From the NCBI GenBank assembly GCA_013339765.2, contig CM023450.1, forward strand, positions 194,935,589-194,999,588: a stretch of DNA of 64,000 nucleotides, read 5' to 3'. Positions 22,781-34,300 of the stretch are shown one piece after another. How positions within the stretch are numbered: the stretch's first letter is position 1; the number at the start of each line of letters is the position of its first letter. This DNA is from Haemaphysalis longicornis. Its lineage: Eukaryota; Arthropoda; Arachnida; Ixodida; Ixodidae. Below the pieces are notes generated by a model. The model searched no databases and was not told the origin of the DNA. It was given only the letters and a program-made list of their open reading frames with translations. The translations under genes and the position numbers were made by a program.

Positions 22781-24530
22781 GCAATTATGCAAAGTATATG
22801 GGTGGAAACGCGACAAATGTAAAAAATTAGGTGTGGCAGCAATGACCCACTTTTGAAGCAATGACGATTCCAACGATGATCTTCAAGTGCAGTGTTTTTT
22901 GGTGTGCACGAAGGGGAAGTTATAAACAAACTCACGGAACATGCTTGTCATTAAGGAACATTTGAAGGCAAAGAAATAGCTGGAAGCCCACAACTGCTTG
23001 ATGAGTGACGCAGACAGCGCATTCACCTAAAAGCACTTGAACCCTGGTTTTCTGAATCCGTCCTCCACTTGAGCCTCCAGTGGCGGGGATCCTTAAAAGC
23101 AATTTTCCCATGCATCCACCACACATTTCGGTATCCCCCATTCAAGTCAAGGAGACGAATTGAGTGGAGGTCACACCCAGAATATGACCAAAAGAGTCCA
23201 GGTTGAGGCAGGGTGGTCAGTTCGGTTAATCTCATCCATAAGCAACGTTGGTTGGCCTAAATATTAAACATTTTAAGCCATATGTAAGGTTTCTGGCCCA
23301 ATTCTTGAGATGAAAGCTTCAACATCAGATTAGTGTGGATCGTCCTCATCGCAATGAAATACAGGCCACCGATTCGGCGCTGATTTGCCTCATCAATGAT
23401 GCCTTGTTTTTTGAATAGTTGCATGCAGACACACTGCCTTTGAACACTGGCCTGCCCTCTGTTTCGACACAGCAAGAAAGCCTGATGCACTTGTGTGCTT
23501 TGATCGTGAGGCCTGTTGTGGCTCCACTGCTGTAAGGAGTGTTAAAGGGACCCTGCAACACGTACCATCGACTACTAGGAATGTATTTTGAGGTACAATT
23601 TATTGCCCCAGCAATCTCCTTCCGCAAGAATTATGAAAATCCATTCACTATCACGGAAACTACGCGACATGAGAAATCGCGCATAATCGTTCCCTCTCAA
23701 CTCGACCACGGACAACGTGGCGAAAGCTGCGCTCTCTCTCCTGGATAGGGGGGCAACTCGCGGCATTCACTTCCGCAGCCTTGAATATATCACAGGCCGG
23801 GGAGTTCTCTCCTTTTCTCCGCAACGTGCAGGGGTCTGTTTCCGGTCTGGTGCCACAAAAAAGCAGGCATGGGTGTCTGCTCGCAAGAGCGCGCGCTCCG
23901 GCTGGTAGGGGCGTATTTGAAGCAATAAACGTTTTGTAGCCGAGTGGTCTGGTTGAAAACGGAAGCTGGTTGAAAGAGGAAGCAATCACTCAAACTCCAC
24001 GCGCATTCAAAACACAAAAGAAACGCCAAAACTGCGCCTACAGGTTCCGGCATAGAAGAGGTTCGCACACCGTGCTGACGACGGCGTATCGTCACAGGAA
24101 ATGCGAGAAATTAGCTGTGAAGGTGACCAGTGACAGCCGGTCGGACAGCCATGGCCTCAATGACGTCGTTTAAGCCATGCTAGGGGAGCATAATGAGGCT
24201 AATTAAGAGAGCGCGGTTGGTTTTTCCGCGTCTTTCACAGCGATTTGCGCGCTGACCGCTTCACGTGCACGTGTAATATTTGCCACAGGTATTTTGGGTA
24301 GTGTAAGCTAAGCGTCGTGCTGGTTTACTTGCACTGCTCAAAGAGTGTTGCAGGGTCCCTTTCAGCGCACAGTCTAGCATTCTTAAGCAAAAACAATGCT
24401 GGGTACTCCTTACAAAAAGGCATTTGCAAACCCACAAATCATGCAGAAAAAATGCCCACACACACGTTCTTGCCAACACCGCGCCACAAACCATCATTTA
24501 CCAGCACTCCATCTTACTTCCAGTAACCTG
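22780..24530. repeat. Unclassified dispersed repeat, copy A (split by a MITE)
   Basis: Blocks at 22935-23545 and 24361-24530 match 38098-38720 in order and orientation: AACATGCT..GTCATTA, GAAGGCA..TGGAAGCCC, TCCATAAG..GG..GGCC.AAATA, CAATGAAAT, then CAATGNTGGGT and GCATTTGCAAAC.CAC. The TTAA MITE lies inside. I could not name the family. Minus-strand frames are open in places but have no secure motif. Confidence 0.5.
23546..24360. mobile_element. TTAA-type MITE, copy 1 (815 bp)
   Basis: Inverted ends AGGGACCCTGCAACAC (23546) and GTGTTGCAGGGTCCCT (to 24360) are perfect over 16 bp. They are flanked by TTAA (23542-23545) and TTCA (24361-24364), a TTAA target duplication with one change. There is no transposase inside. 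TTAA targets point to piggyBac-like mobilisation; that is an inference. It interrupts dispersed repeat copy A. Confidence 0.85.
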
Positions 24531-24846
24531 GCACTAAAGAAGAAAAACGCTTGACATGCGTAGTGTGCGCACATGCTTTAATACTGTTATGGTTTCTTTA
24601 GAGCTTGTATCACTTGCAAAAAAAACATTTTGTGCTACATCTCTAAAAAATGTGGTCCTGCTTGCAGCCATTTAATTAAATTTTCGAGCCTCATCTCAAA
24701 CACCCAAACTATGCAGGAAAGCTATTTCATCAGTTTACGCCTCAACAAGAATATTTACAGCGGCGGGCATCGCCGTTTTATTTTTCAAGCAAAATTAACT
24801 TGGTGATCTGCAGGCATATCAATACTGCGCCGATTTTCATTCTGCT
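24531..24846. other. No gene recognised
   Basis: AT-rich spacer before the palindrome pair. Confidence 0.4.
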
Positions 24847-24932
24847 TTTCATTCAGTGGTCTATAGACCACTGAATGAAACCACTCGCCCAAACCACTAC
24901 TCTGCTATAGCAGAGTAGTGGTTTGGGCGAGT
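24847..24932. repeat. Twin perfect palindromes with no loop (34 bp and 50 bp)
   Basis: 24847-24880 is a perfect 34-bp palindrome centred on GTCTATAGAC. After 2 bp, 24883-24932 is a perfect 50-bp palindrome centred on GCTATAGC. Neither has a spacer and both are centred on CTATAG. The arms of the two are unrelated in sequence. Could be a biological foldback or an assembly or cloning artefact. Confidence 0.97.
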
Positions 24933-25525
24933 TGCTACATGGCGCAGTTTTAAAAGCGCTGCACAAGACAAGGCACAAACACACTACGTGGCACAGTGTG
25001 TCTTCTTGGTGGTAGTTGTCCCTCGTATTGTCGAGCGATATAAAACTTCGCCTTTTAGTGGTCGCCACCCAATACACATTATAGCGATAGCCCTGTTCCA
25101 GTCAAATAAGTCATGGGCCAGGCATACGTACAAGATAGCTGATTTCACTGATGTGTCTTCACCGGGGTGTTATGTAGAGGCGCACAGGCTTCGTCCATCA
25201 GTCTCGTCGGAGGAATCGCTGGTGTTCCTTGATGTAACGCTGGTTACGTCGCCGGCGCTGTCGCTCGGTGCGATACGGCGTCGGTCCACCGCGCGAACGG
25301 TGTCCGTTGCTGCGTCGCTACCAGTGGAGGCATGCTAGGTGCCTGCTTCAGAGTCTGTATCGACAGGTTCTTGAAAACTCGCGAAGGAGCGTCTGTCCTG
25401 CGTCGTCATCCTCGCTGATTTCAACTGCAGCCTTTTTCTTGAACCTATGCTTCAAACGCGCTGGAACTGCAGCCCAGTCGAAAAACACAACAGAAAAATA
25501 CGACAGAGTCATCCTGTGAGGGAAT
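24933..25525. other. No gene recognised
   Basis: GC-richer stretch with overlapping plus-strand frames, none with a domain. Confidence 0.4.
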
Positions 25526-25529
25526 GGGA

Positions 25530-25800
25530 CATTCTGTAGTCTGTAGTAAATCCTGTCCTGTAGTCTGTAGTAAACGCTGTCCTGTAGTCTGTAGTAAATC
25601 CTGTCCTGTAGTCTGTAGTATATCCTGTCCTGTAGTCTGTAGTAAATCCTGTCTTGTAGTCTGTAGTAAATCCTGTCCTGTAGTTTGTCGTAAATCCTGT
25701 CATGTAGTTTGTAGTAAATCCTGTCCTGTAGTCTGTAGTAAATCCTGTTCTGTAGTCTGTAGTAAATCCTGTCATGTCTGTTTTCATAGTAAATCCTGCC
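25530..25800. repeat. 24-bp minisatellite, about 11 copies
   Basis: Unit TGTAGTCTGTAGTAAATCCTGTCC and close variants (given here as TGTAGTCTGTAGTAAATCC plus TGTCC) repeat head to tail. Because 24 is a multiple of 3, both strands stay open: the plus frame repeats VVCSKSCP and the minus frame GFTTDYRT. The open frames follow from the repeat length and are not evidence of a protein. Confidence 0.92.
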
Positions 25801-25804
25801 ATGT

Positions 25805-28240
25805 CTCGAATTTCAACTTGCTTTGCATAAGAAATTTACTTCCCGTGATGTTTTTTCTATTAAGAACCTGAAGTATGCAGGGTATGCATAACAATTTCAA
25901 TAAAAATATGACCAACAAACATAAGCATCTGGGGGAATTCTTGCCTTTCTGGAACAAGCTTAAAATTGTTTTCAGTGAATAACTGATTTAAGAAAGCTGT
26001 ACCAAAAGGCAATGTAAGCAATGAAACAAGTGGTACATTCATGCATGCAATACAAAAGTTTGATGTTACGCAGATTGCACATGCCTGATGCATGTGCAGT
26101 CGCGGAAACTCGTGCACACGCACACTGCACACGCGGAAACTCGTGGATCCGGCAGCCGCAGAACGTAACGCTGGAACACGCCGGAGACAACGCGGTCTCC
26201 AGCGAATAGCGTGGCCGATGCTCGCGCTAGGCCTTTTTTCTTTAATAGCCGTGTAATTACAAACCCGCGTAGCTGTTAAGAAGAAATACAGAAGTCTTTC
26301 CTTCAGGGACACCAAAGTAGCGCTACAAAATTTAGCTAGACTCATTTGGGCACTTTTCAGCTGATTTGGCCGTGCTGCGGAAGCAGGGCCAAATCGCGTC
26401 CCATCATCGCGTTCCGTCAATGACGCTCAATCTGTTCATGAAAGCAAATTTATTCTCCCGGATAGAAAAAAAGAAACTATTAAATGAGCATGGACAATAA
26501 CCGTTCGAAAATTCGTTCCTTACTAGTTAGGACCATTAAAACACAAGCAAACAAATATTTCTTGAACCTGATTTATTTAAACAGCAAAACGCGAGAGAAC
26601 GTGAGAAAATTAAAATGGAAAGTCAATATTTAGCTGGAATGCTTGCCTTGATGAACTTTGATCCGTTGACAATGCATTCGCACAGAAAAACGTGGAGGGG
26701 TATCCTGTGGCGAAAAGCGCACGTCTCTTGGTGCTGCACTATCTCGAAGGGTATGCACGCCCGATACCTGCCGAAGTCACGCAGGAGTCATTGCAAGTTC
26801 AGTCGATCGTCAAAGCACATCGCACGTATTCGAGATCACACCACTGCCTGCGAAATTCGTCGTATTCACTCGCATCAGTGTGCCAATAATCCCAAGCACC
26901 ATGGTTAGTCGTGCCTAGAGGAGTCCTGACTTCGAGATGCTTGAAATCCGGACCACTGATCTTGCTTTTACCACAGCTTCCGAAGCTTCAAATGTTGCTG
27001 CTGATACTTCGCGGAGACATAAGATGCACGTTTTTACAAAAAGTTACGCCTAACTTCAACTAGGCAAAGCGCCGATGTTAAATGTGAACGAGCCACTCGG
27101 CCACGCTGCCACCGCCAAATTTTGACCGAAAGACGAAAAGCAGGAGGGAACAAAGCAGGAGGGAACAAAGGAACGGTAAGGAGGGAACCGGCCGATCACG
27201 AGAAGTTGTTTCGCGACCCCTCCTCACCCCTCTCGATTCTTCGTATTGTGGTCTCCCCGTCCCGCGAGTGCTGTCGCGCCGCGACATGCCTTCAGTGGTG
27301 GCGATGCTTCCCCGAACTTCTTCCGAAGGGCCGGGCTAGAGGGAAGGCGTGCGTTTTCTTTCTTTCTACATTTATTTTTTTAACACATCTCGGTAATGCA
27401 ACGAGTTCACTGGCGCCGTTTCTTTTTTTTTTTCACACAGGTAGCGGCAACTGGTTCGCTGTTTTTAAAATCTTATTTTAACTATTTAGGCTTGATTGCA
27501 CACATGTTTAGCGTTAAAATAAACAAATTGCGTGCTAAAAAACTAAAACAACAGCACGCAGATTGAAACAATGGGGCTCTCAAAGACCCCCAGAAATACG
27601 TGTCAGAATATGCACTGCAATTATTACACCACGTCTTCAAAAAGCATGTCTTGCTTGTCCTTTATGCGTCCGCTTTGCCGACGGGCTTCCCTTATTGCCT
27701 CATTCTTTTATCAAAGATTGTCCACAGTACACTGTATGCAATTGCAATTCCCTCAAAGAATTAAAGGAATTTGCGAAGTTCTTGATGTATCCATTTCTTT
27801 GGTTATACGCTTAGATGTTGCAACATTACAGTGATTTGTGCTAAGTTGCGCTGTTAATCGCAAATTTGTAGCGAAGGTTTTTTCAAACACGGCCGGAATG
27901 CTAATGGCAGTAATGCAAGAAACGTTCATTACAACAGACGCTTGCGATGCAATTCAAGGAGATGACCGTCACTCGCACGCACCATTGTTTTCGTGCAGCG
28001 CACGCTAAAAAAGTGGGAATTCGCGGCACCGCACAGGCCGAAAACACCAAGTTTCGGAGCATCTGCGTCGATCGCGGCACTGGAATACAACCAGTCCACC
28101 CCTTAAGCGGCGCGCGGCATTCCCGTGTCCAGCCAAGCAGCGGTACCACACTAACTATCCTGTTCGTGCTATCCCGTTTGCCCTGTCTGAAGCTGTGTCC
28201 TCAAAGGCAATGGCCCCGTGTTATTCGATGCTCTCCAGCA
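25805..28240. other. No gene recognised (2.4 kb)
   Basis: No supported gene. A 16-bp duplication (AAAGCAGGAGGGAACA) lies near 27138-27172. Overlapping frames on both strands have no known domain. Confidence 0.4.
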
Positions 28241-28245
28241 ACCAC

Positions 28246-28427
28246 CCCGCGTTGCTGTCGTTCAGCGCGGCGTTTTCCAATGTTTTCTGTTGTCTCCAGC
28301 GTATTACATCGCTCTCTCGATGGAAAAATGCGGTCCCCGCGTTGATGTTGTCCAGCTCTGCGTTTTCCAGTGTATTCCGTTCTTTCCGGCGTATTCCATC
28401 GCTCTCCTAATGCTGGAAAATGCGGTG
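28246..28427 (+). repeat. 90-bp tandem duplication
   Basis: Two diverged copies start CCCGCGTTG at 28246 and 28336 and share GCGTTTTCCA, GCGTATT.CATCGCTCTC and GGAAAAATGCGGT-like blocks, 90 bp apart. Confidence 0.8.
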
Positions 28428-28599
28428 TTTGCCGACAGGGTAAGCAAGAGATTTTGTAGCAATACTGAACGGTCTGTCGTGTGACACTTTTTCAATGAAT
28501 CTAAAATTCTCTTTCAGACTGTAAAAATCTGCAGGGACTACAAAATGTTCGGTCGCATGGCAGATAATAATAGTAATTACGGAATCCAGTCGTAGTGGC

Positions 28600-29130
28600 T
28601 GAAGGACAGTCTGTGGTGCAACAGAAATTTGTGTAGTGCCTACAGGATGTTGCACAACAGAAGTTTCTGTAGTACAACAGAAATGTCTTATGCGACAGAC
28701 ATTTTGTAGTTCTACTACAAAGGTTTTTGTAGTGGGGCTACACAATGTCTGTCGCTAGATAGATATGTGTGTTTTACTACAGAAATTTCTGTCGTACGAC
28801 ATACATTCTGTCGTCCTACTACAAAGATTCCTGTCTCACAACAGACCATCCTGCATTCCCAACAGAAATTCCTGTTGTGCGACAGAAATGCCTGTCGTAA
28901 GACAGATTTCCTGTAGTTGTACTACAGAAATTCCTGTCGCACGACTGACCATCCTGTAGTCCCAACAGAAATGCCTGTCGTACGACAGATTTTCTGTAGT
29001 TGTACGACAGAAATTTCCGTCGCACGAGAGACCATCCTGTAGTCCCAACAGAAATCCCTGTCGCGCGACAGAAATCCCTGTCGTGCGACAGAAATTTCTG
29101 TTGTGCGACAGAAATTCCTGTTGTGTTTTT
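28600..29130. repeat. Hierarchical palindromic minisatellite
   Basis: The core is ACAGAAATTTCTGT, itself a perfect palindrome, alternating with GTCGTGCGAC-like linkers. At 29064-29130 four 20-bp units (GCGACAGAAATCCCTGTCGT type) lie head to tail. To the left, larger units of about 80-100 bp recur, each with GACCATCCTGTAGTCCCAAC, AGAAATGCCTGTCGTACGAC and AGATTTTCTGTAGTTGTAC. Further left (28600-28830) the units are more diverged. Minus-strand frames stay open across it but only reflect the repeat. Confidence 0.9.
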
Positions 29131-29134
29131 CGAC

Positions 29135-31138
29135 TGGGTGGGCACGTCGCGTCCCACAGGTACTGCCCGTACTTCTTTCTAGAAGCCATTTGCAGGAGTC
29201 ACGAGAACATATACACTTCACAAACAGTCAAAAGCCAGGACAGAGATTAACACGGATTGTAGACACAATGCAGCCACAGGGTCAACAGCCGTTATCGGCG
29301 GCAGACACGAAGATAGAACTGATAAAACCACAGAACAGGGAGGATAGAACAGAACCGTCCGGAAAAATATGGCATCACATCCTGTATTTATAAATGGAGG
29401 GGCACTAGCGTTACGTCTAGAATGGCGTGAGATTAGTGTATCAGCAGCATCTCCTGCAGGGGCAACTGAAAAATTACGCTACAAAAATAAAACTGACCCG
29501 CAGTTCTTCTACCGAAATTTAGACCTCATGAAACGCATGCACGCGAAGGGGAGTAAAGGTAAACTTTATTAAACTAAATTATCTAAGAATTTGCGAAAGT
29601 CAACTCAACAAACCGAAACACCTAAAATAGAGCTGAGCACGTGTTTCAACAACCTTGCATTCATGTTTAGAAGTGTTATGTAGATAATATTGTGTGCACA
29701 AACGTGTATGTATTGTCTGGGGTTGTTTCACTTCTTACTTTTTTTGCGATGTAACTGTTGTAGTGCAAACTCCACGGGTGTTAAGCCCAAAGCTGTGAAT
29801 AAGCCCTGTAGGCCTGCATTTTAGTCTTTGTCTGATCAGGTTTTCCTTGGAAATAAATGAAATTGAACTTGTTATGCGAACTGCACTTCCTAGAAATTGC
29901 GCCAACACGCCGCCTGCAGCTTTTATTTATGGCAGTTCGATATGCTAAACGTAAATAAAATTACATTTCGAAAGCAGCGCGAAGGAGAAGCAGACGAGAC
30001 CATTACTGTCACATTCATTTCCTTTGACATTCTCCCAAATGATCGGATATGCACACCAGTCCACCTTCAAGGTGTACATGAGAGCATTTCCTCAAAATAG
30101 GAAAATTTCTGGAAGGTGAGCCCGCATGATAGAACTGGCGAGACTCCGGCATCCTCGCAATATGTTGTCTGATCACAATGCATAAAAAGAGCCATATGTT
30201 GTCAATTAAACAAAAACGTGTTATTTCAGATTCAGCGCGTCTAACTGCTGCGTCGTTTTTCTTCGTGCCTTCCGATGGAACTTCTTTTCTTGTATTGGTA
30301 CTCAACATAAGTAATAGAGAAGAGAAAGTTTCTCTATGACATAAGTTGTACGCATTGAGTACAAGTTTGTGGGAAAACCCACTGCGTGATTTCCACTCCG
30401 TTCGGTGGGTGGCCACAGATAAGCATGATTTAACAGCCATGGAGTAGTGTGCCGTTCCTTCTGGTATACCTTGTGGTATACGTGAGTGTGTACGAACGTA
30501 CCCCCGCGTCCCCCCCCCACACACACACATTCATTTCCGATTGTGTATCAGAATTTTCTACCTTCTATCTACCTTCCCATGTGTTGTTCCCATGTGCTTT
30601 TCTACCTTCCCATGTGCTGTTATGCGCGGGACTTCCGTTCGCCACATAAAATTGCGATATTATTAAATGTCAATTTCGTTTCACCGGTGTTTCCCTGTTT
30701 CGGGTAAATAACAGAACGCCCCTGCAAAAATATTTTATCCACTAATGCCGCTATAATCCTTCGTGAAGGCTTCTTCGCGAACATTTCTCACGAAAGCACT
30801 AGAAAGGTCCACCGTGGCTCAACTTTTGGTACATATTAAAATATCTGTAGAGGTTTTGCTTTCTTAACCGCACATTTATAAAAAAAGGAATAGAAATAAA
30901 ATAAGCATGATTGCCAAAGTTGAGTAAGGTAAGTATGGCCGCATGACGTCGCTAGATCCACATCCTGATTCAAGAGGTAACAGCGCAAAAGCTGCCCTTG
31001 CTATCTAGCCACTAGGGTGCATGCAACAAGCGTTGGAGACGACGGAGAAGTGTCATTCCGGCGTCTTTTTGCCTGCGCGTGGTTTGGTCGACAAATCGCT
31101 TAGTTCGTGCCACCACGTGTGTAGCTGCGTCCAGAGCA
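29135..31138. other. Intergenic region upstream of the BEN gene
   Basis: No supported gene. Frames at 29103-29393 and 29369-29572 (plus) and 30015-30530 (minus) have no recognised motif. The last ~150 bp before 31139 should hold the promoter and 5' UTR of the BEN gene, but I see no clear core promoter element. Confidence 0.4.
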
Positions 31139-31331
31139 ATGACGCATATTCTTGTGCAGTGGGTCACGAAGCAGAACTATGATGTGTACCCGCTTCGCTG
31201 CCTTACCGATGCGGTAATAGGCTACCGCCTGTCCCAGCACGAAAAGTGCATCGATGCATATAGGGGCACCATCGTGACCGTCAAATGGAACGTTCACGAG
31301 GAGCCTGCACCGGCGACCCTGTTGGATGTTG
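31139..31331 (+). CDS. BEN gene exon 1
   Basis: Residues 1-64 plus one base of codon 65. The donor is GTAAGT. The hydrophobic/aromatic pattern HILVQW..YDVYPL and TVTVKW resembles the N-terminal module of tick BEN proteins and of BEND5. Confidence 0.8.
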
Positions 31332-34300
31332 GTAAGTCAGCCTTATGTTCATTGCCAAGTTAGATTGCATAGCTCTACGGTGCAGTTATTACCCCTACCA
31401 CATGTTCCCTAGGACGGCTTCGTGGGTGTGAAAAACGTGCCGGCTGTAATGAAACGGAGTTGTTTTTGAGAAATGTAAATGTGTTTGATGCTGTAAAATG
31501 GCATCGACCTACATTTCGAACTAATATGAACAGGCATGGTATACAACTACTTAATGATGTTCCGGGCTAGGTATGTGCGCTAGTGGGAGCAGAATATTAT
31601 TGTGAACATTTTCAATTCCTTTTCTTTTAGGTAGCCAGAAGTCCTTGGAGAGAAAGCGTGCCAAGCTGGTCGCAAGTGTTGGCCTAGACAAGCCACAGGA
31701 AGTGCTTCCCGCTGCTGCGGATGACAGCCTTGCAGAGGTAAAACACTATTCGTCTACGCGCGTTTCAGTTTTAGTAATTTCTTTTCCACATTTCGGCCGT
31801 GAAGTGTTGACTTGACCTCTGTTTAATTAATAGTGTGCGGGTGAAGTGCACCAGTAACTCGCTGGAAAATTCGTATTCTTTAACTCTTTTCTTTCCTTTT
31901 ATCCACTGTGTTTTGTTGTTACAGAAGTCGTGTTCCCTGCACACACGTTAAAAGCCTAAACGAGGTTGTATATTGGTGTATTTGCATGGTAGTATTTCCT
32001 TTGTTCTGAAGCCCAGAACATCACTGTTTTGTTGTTATAGAAGTCGTGTTAACTGCACGCACGTTAAAAGGCTAAACGAGGTTGTATATTGGTGTATTTG
32101 CACGGTAGTATTTCCTTTATGTTCTGAAGCCCAGAACAGCCCTTATAGATGCCGGACTAATTTAGACGAAATACTACGTGGCTGAAGTAACTGTCATGAT
32201 TTTGTGACTGCCCCAAGCATAGCAAATACTGAACAAAAACCAAAAAATAGACAAAACGACACATGTTCATTAGCAACTATAGTTCATTTGGAGCTGCAAT
32301 ATTCTGGTTCATTGCATTCTCCTTAGTTCTTGTGGATTCTTTTTTGTAACCATGTTGAAGCCTTACTTTATCTCTGAAAGTAAAAAAAATAGCCGCATAT
32401 ATATGCCTCTTAAAATACTTTTTTATCACAGTTTGAGCTAAATGTAAATTCAAAAAAATCTTATTGTTTAAATATTTTTGTTTGGGAATATTTTATTAGT
32501 AGAGGATTGCTACTGATTTTGTTAAATGCTGAAGTATGAATTTGTCTTCATTTCGTCATTGCCGATGTCATCCAAACTGTATGAACACTATTGCTCACTT
32601 GGGCATTGGCGTGCCTTATACCCCGGCTACACTAGGGTCCGAATGTCATTTGAACCAAATGTGATTTGACTGAAATGGGGTGCTTCGAATGTCATTCAGA
32701 GTCCGCCGTGCTGCACTACAATTTCGATGGCATTTGAAAGCTTTCACGATTGCTCGCCGTGCTGTAGTGGCACTGTCGTCGCGCCGTTCAGTTTTCATAC
32801 AATAATGAGTAAACAAAGCTCCACAAACAAAAATATTTTGTTTGTTTTACGTACGGAAGTATTATATTTGTTATTGCCGATCGAAGACGCTGCGTGCGAG
32901 AGTGCTAGAAATGGCATTTAAAATCCCAAATGTCTGTCTCGGTGCTCATTTGGCTCGAATGACATATGAGCCGAATGGCATTTCTAAACCTAGTGTAGTA
33001 GCAGAACTTGGCATTTGAGTCAAATGACATATTGTTCAAATGACACTCGGACGCTAGTGTAGCAGGGGTATTAGTTAGGGTTGTTTTTTTTGAGATTTAT
33101 ATATTTTTTAAATCGGAGGGAAAAAATTGGGTGCACTTTTAAAACTTAGAATTGGGAAGAAATCGGGTTTTTCATTACACCATTCCGAAATTCGGGTATT
33201 TTCTGGTGAAATTAGTATTGCTCATACTTATTCATTATTTCATCTACAGATCTATAAATCTAAATCGACAAATCTACAGATGTAATAAGTGATGCTCTCA
33301 GCTTACTTTATCAGGAGATATCTCGAGCTTCTTTGTACAAGTTTCTTCATTGGTGGTTGCTTCAACGTGGCAATTGGGGGACATGAGGTTTTCTGCAAAT
33401 ACGCCCTAAAATTTGGCGTTTGGGAATGAATCAGTGATGACGCCAGTGAAGAGCACAGATAACTTCTAAAAAATGAAACATTTTATTCACGAAAAGCTGG
33501 TCATCGTTTTTGACACATCTTTGTTTACATACATTATCATCTGTATGCGCAACGTGTAAGTCTCCATTCTGGACCTGTCCGAGTGTTGAACATACCTCAG
33601 CCAGGACAAGGTTCTATCTGCATGAGAGCTTCCATTAGCTGGGCACAACAATGTCAGTGCAGCATTTGCCATACTGGGGTGACGAGCGGTAGAGTCAGGC
33701 CAATAAGTTAGAAAGCTGTGTTTGTGGGGCTTGCTTCCAGCAAGTACAGGTGGAGGATGGTGGACCGTCAGCCGAAGATTGTGCAGATTGCTACATCAAA
33801 AAGGTCCATTCGGGGAGAAACCTGGTTTAACCTGATTCTCCTAAAACGTGCTTGGGGTGGAATAATCGGGTAAAACCGGGTTTTACACGAAAACAAACAA
33901 TCTTAAGAATAGTGCATTCGTTTGAAATAGGGAGCAGCCTTGGCTACATGCAGCCTTCAATGCAATAAACACTCGGTGTGCTAAAAGTATCATCTTTTGT
34001 AATTTCAGGCTTTTCATCAGTGTGCTAAAATTTCTTCTATTGTGGTTTCAGGCTTTTTGTGGTTAATTTTCCAGGTTGTTTAATGGTACACGGTTATGTC
34101 CTACTGAATTAGTTGGGCTCGGTGGGTTTTGGTGTGGTGTGCAGTGTGTGCATGGATCATACTAAGTGCAACTGCAACATTGCCTGAAAAAAATTTTCCA
34201 GTCCCAACTTCTCAGGATAGGGGCATCCGATGCAGAGCTGTGCCAGCTGCGAACTGAAAACGAGGCCCTCAAGGCTGAAAACGATGCTTTGAAGCTCCAG

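Noticed and set aside
27078..27120. tRNA-Ser/Leu-like box A (GTGGCCGAGTGG) on the minus strand
   Set aside because: No box B follows at the right distance, so no tRNA or SINE could be supported.
28600..29130. CRISPR-like array
   Set aside because: Units are contiguous or overlapping palindromes without unique spacers, and the DNA is animal.
25509..29221. Long open frames across the minisatellites
   Set aside because: They follow from repeat lengths divisible by three or lacking stops; composition is purely repetitive.
30015..30530. 171-codon minus-strand frame
   Set aside because: No motif and low-complexity start; no support beyond being open.
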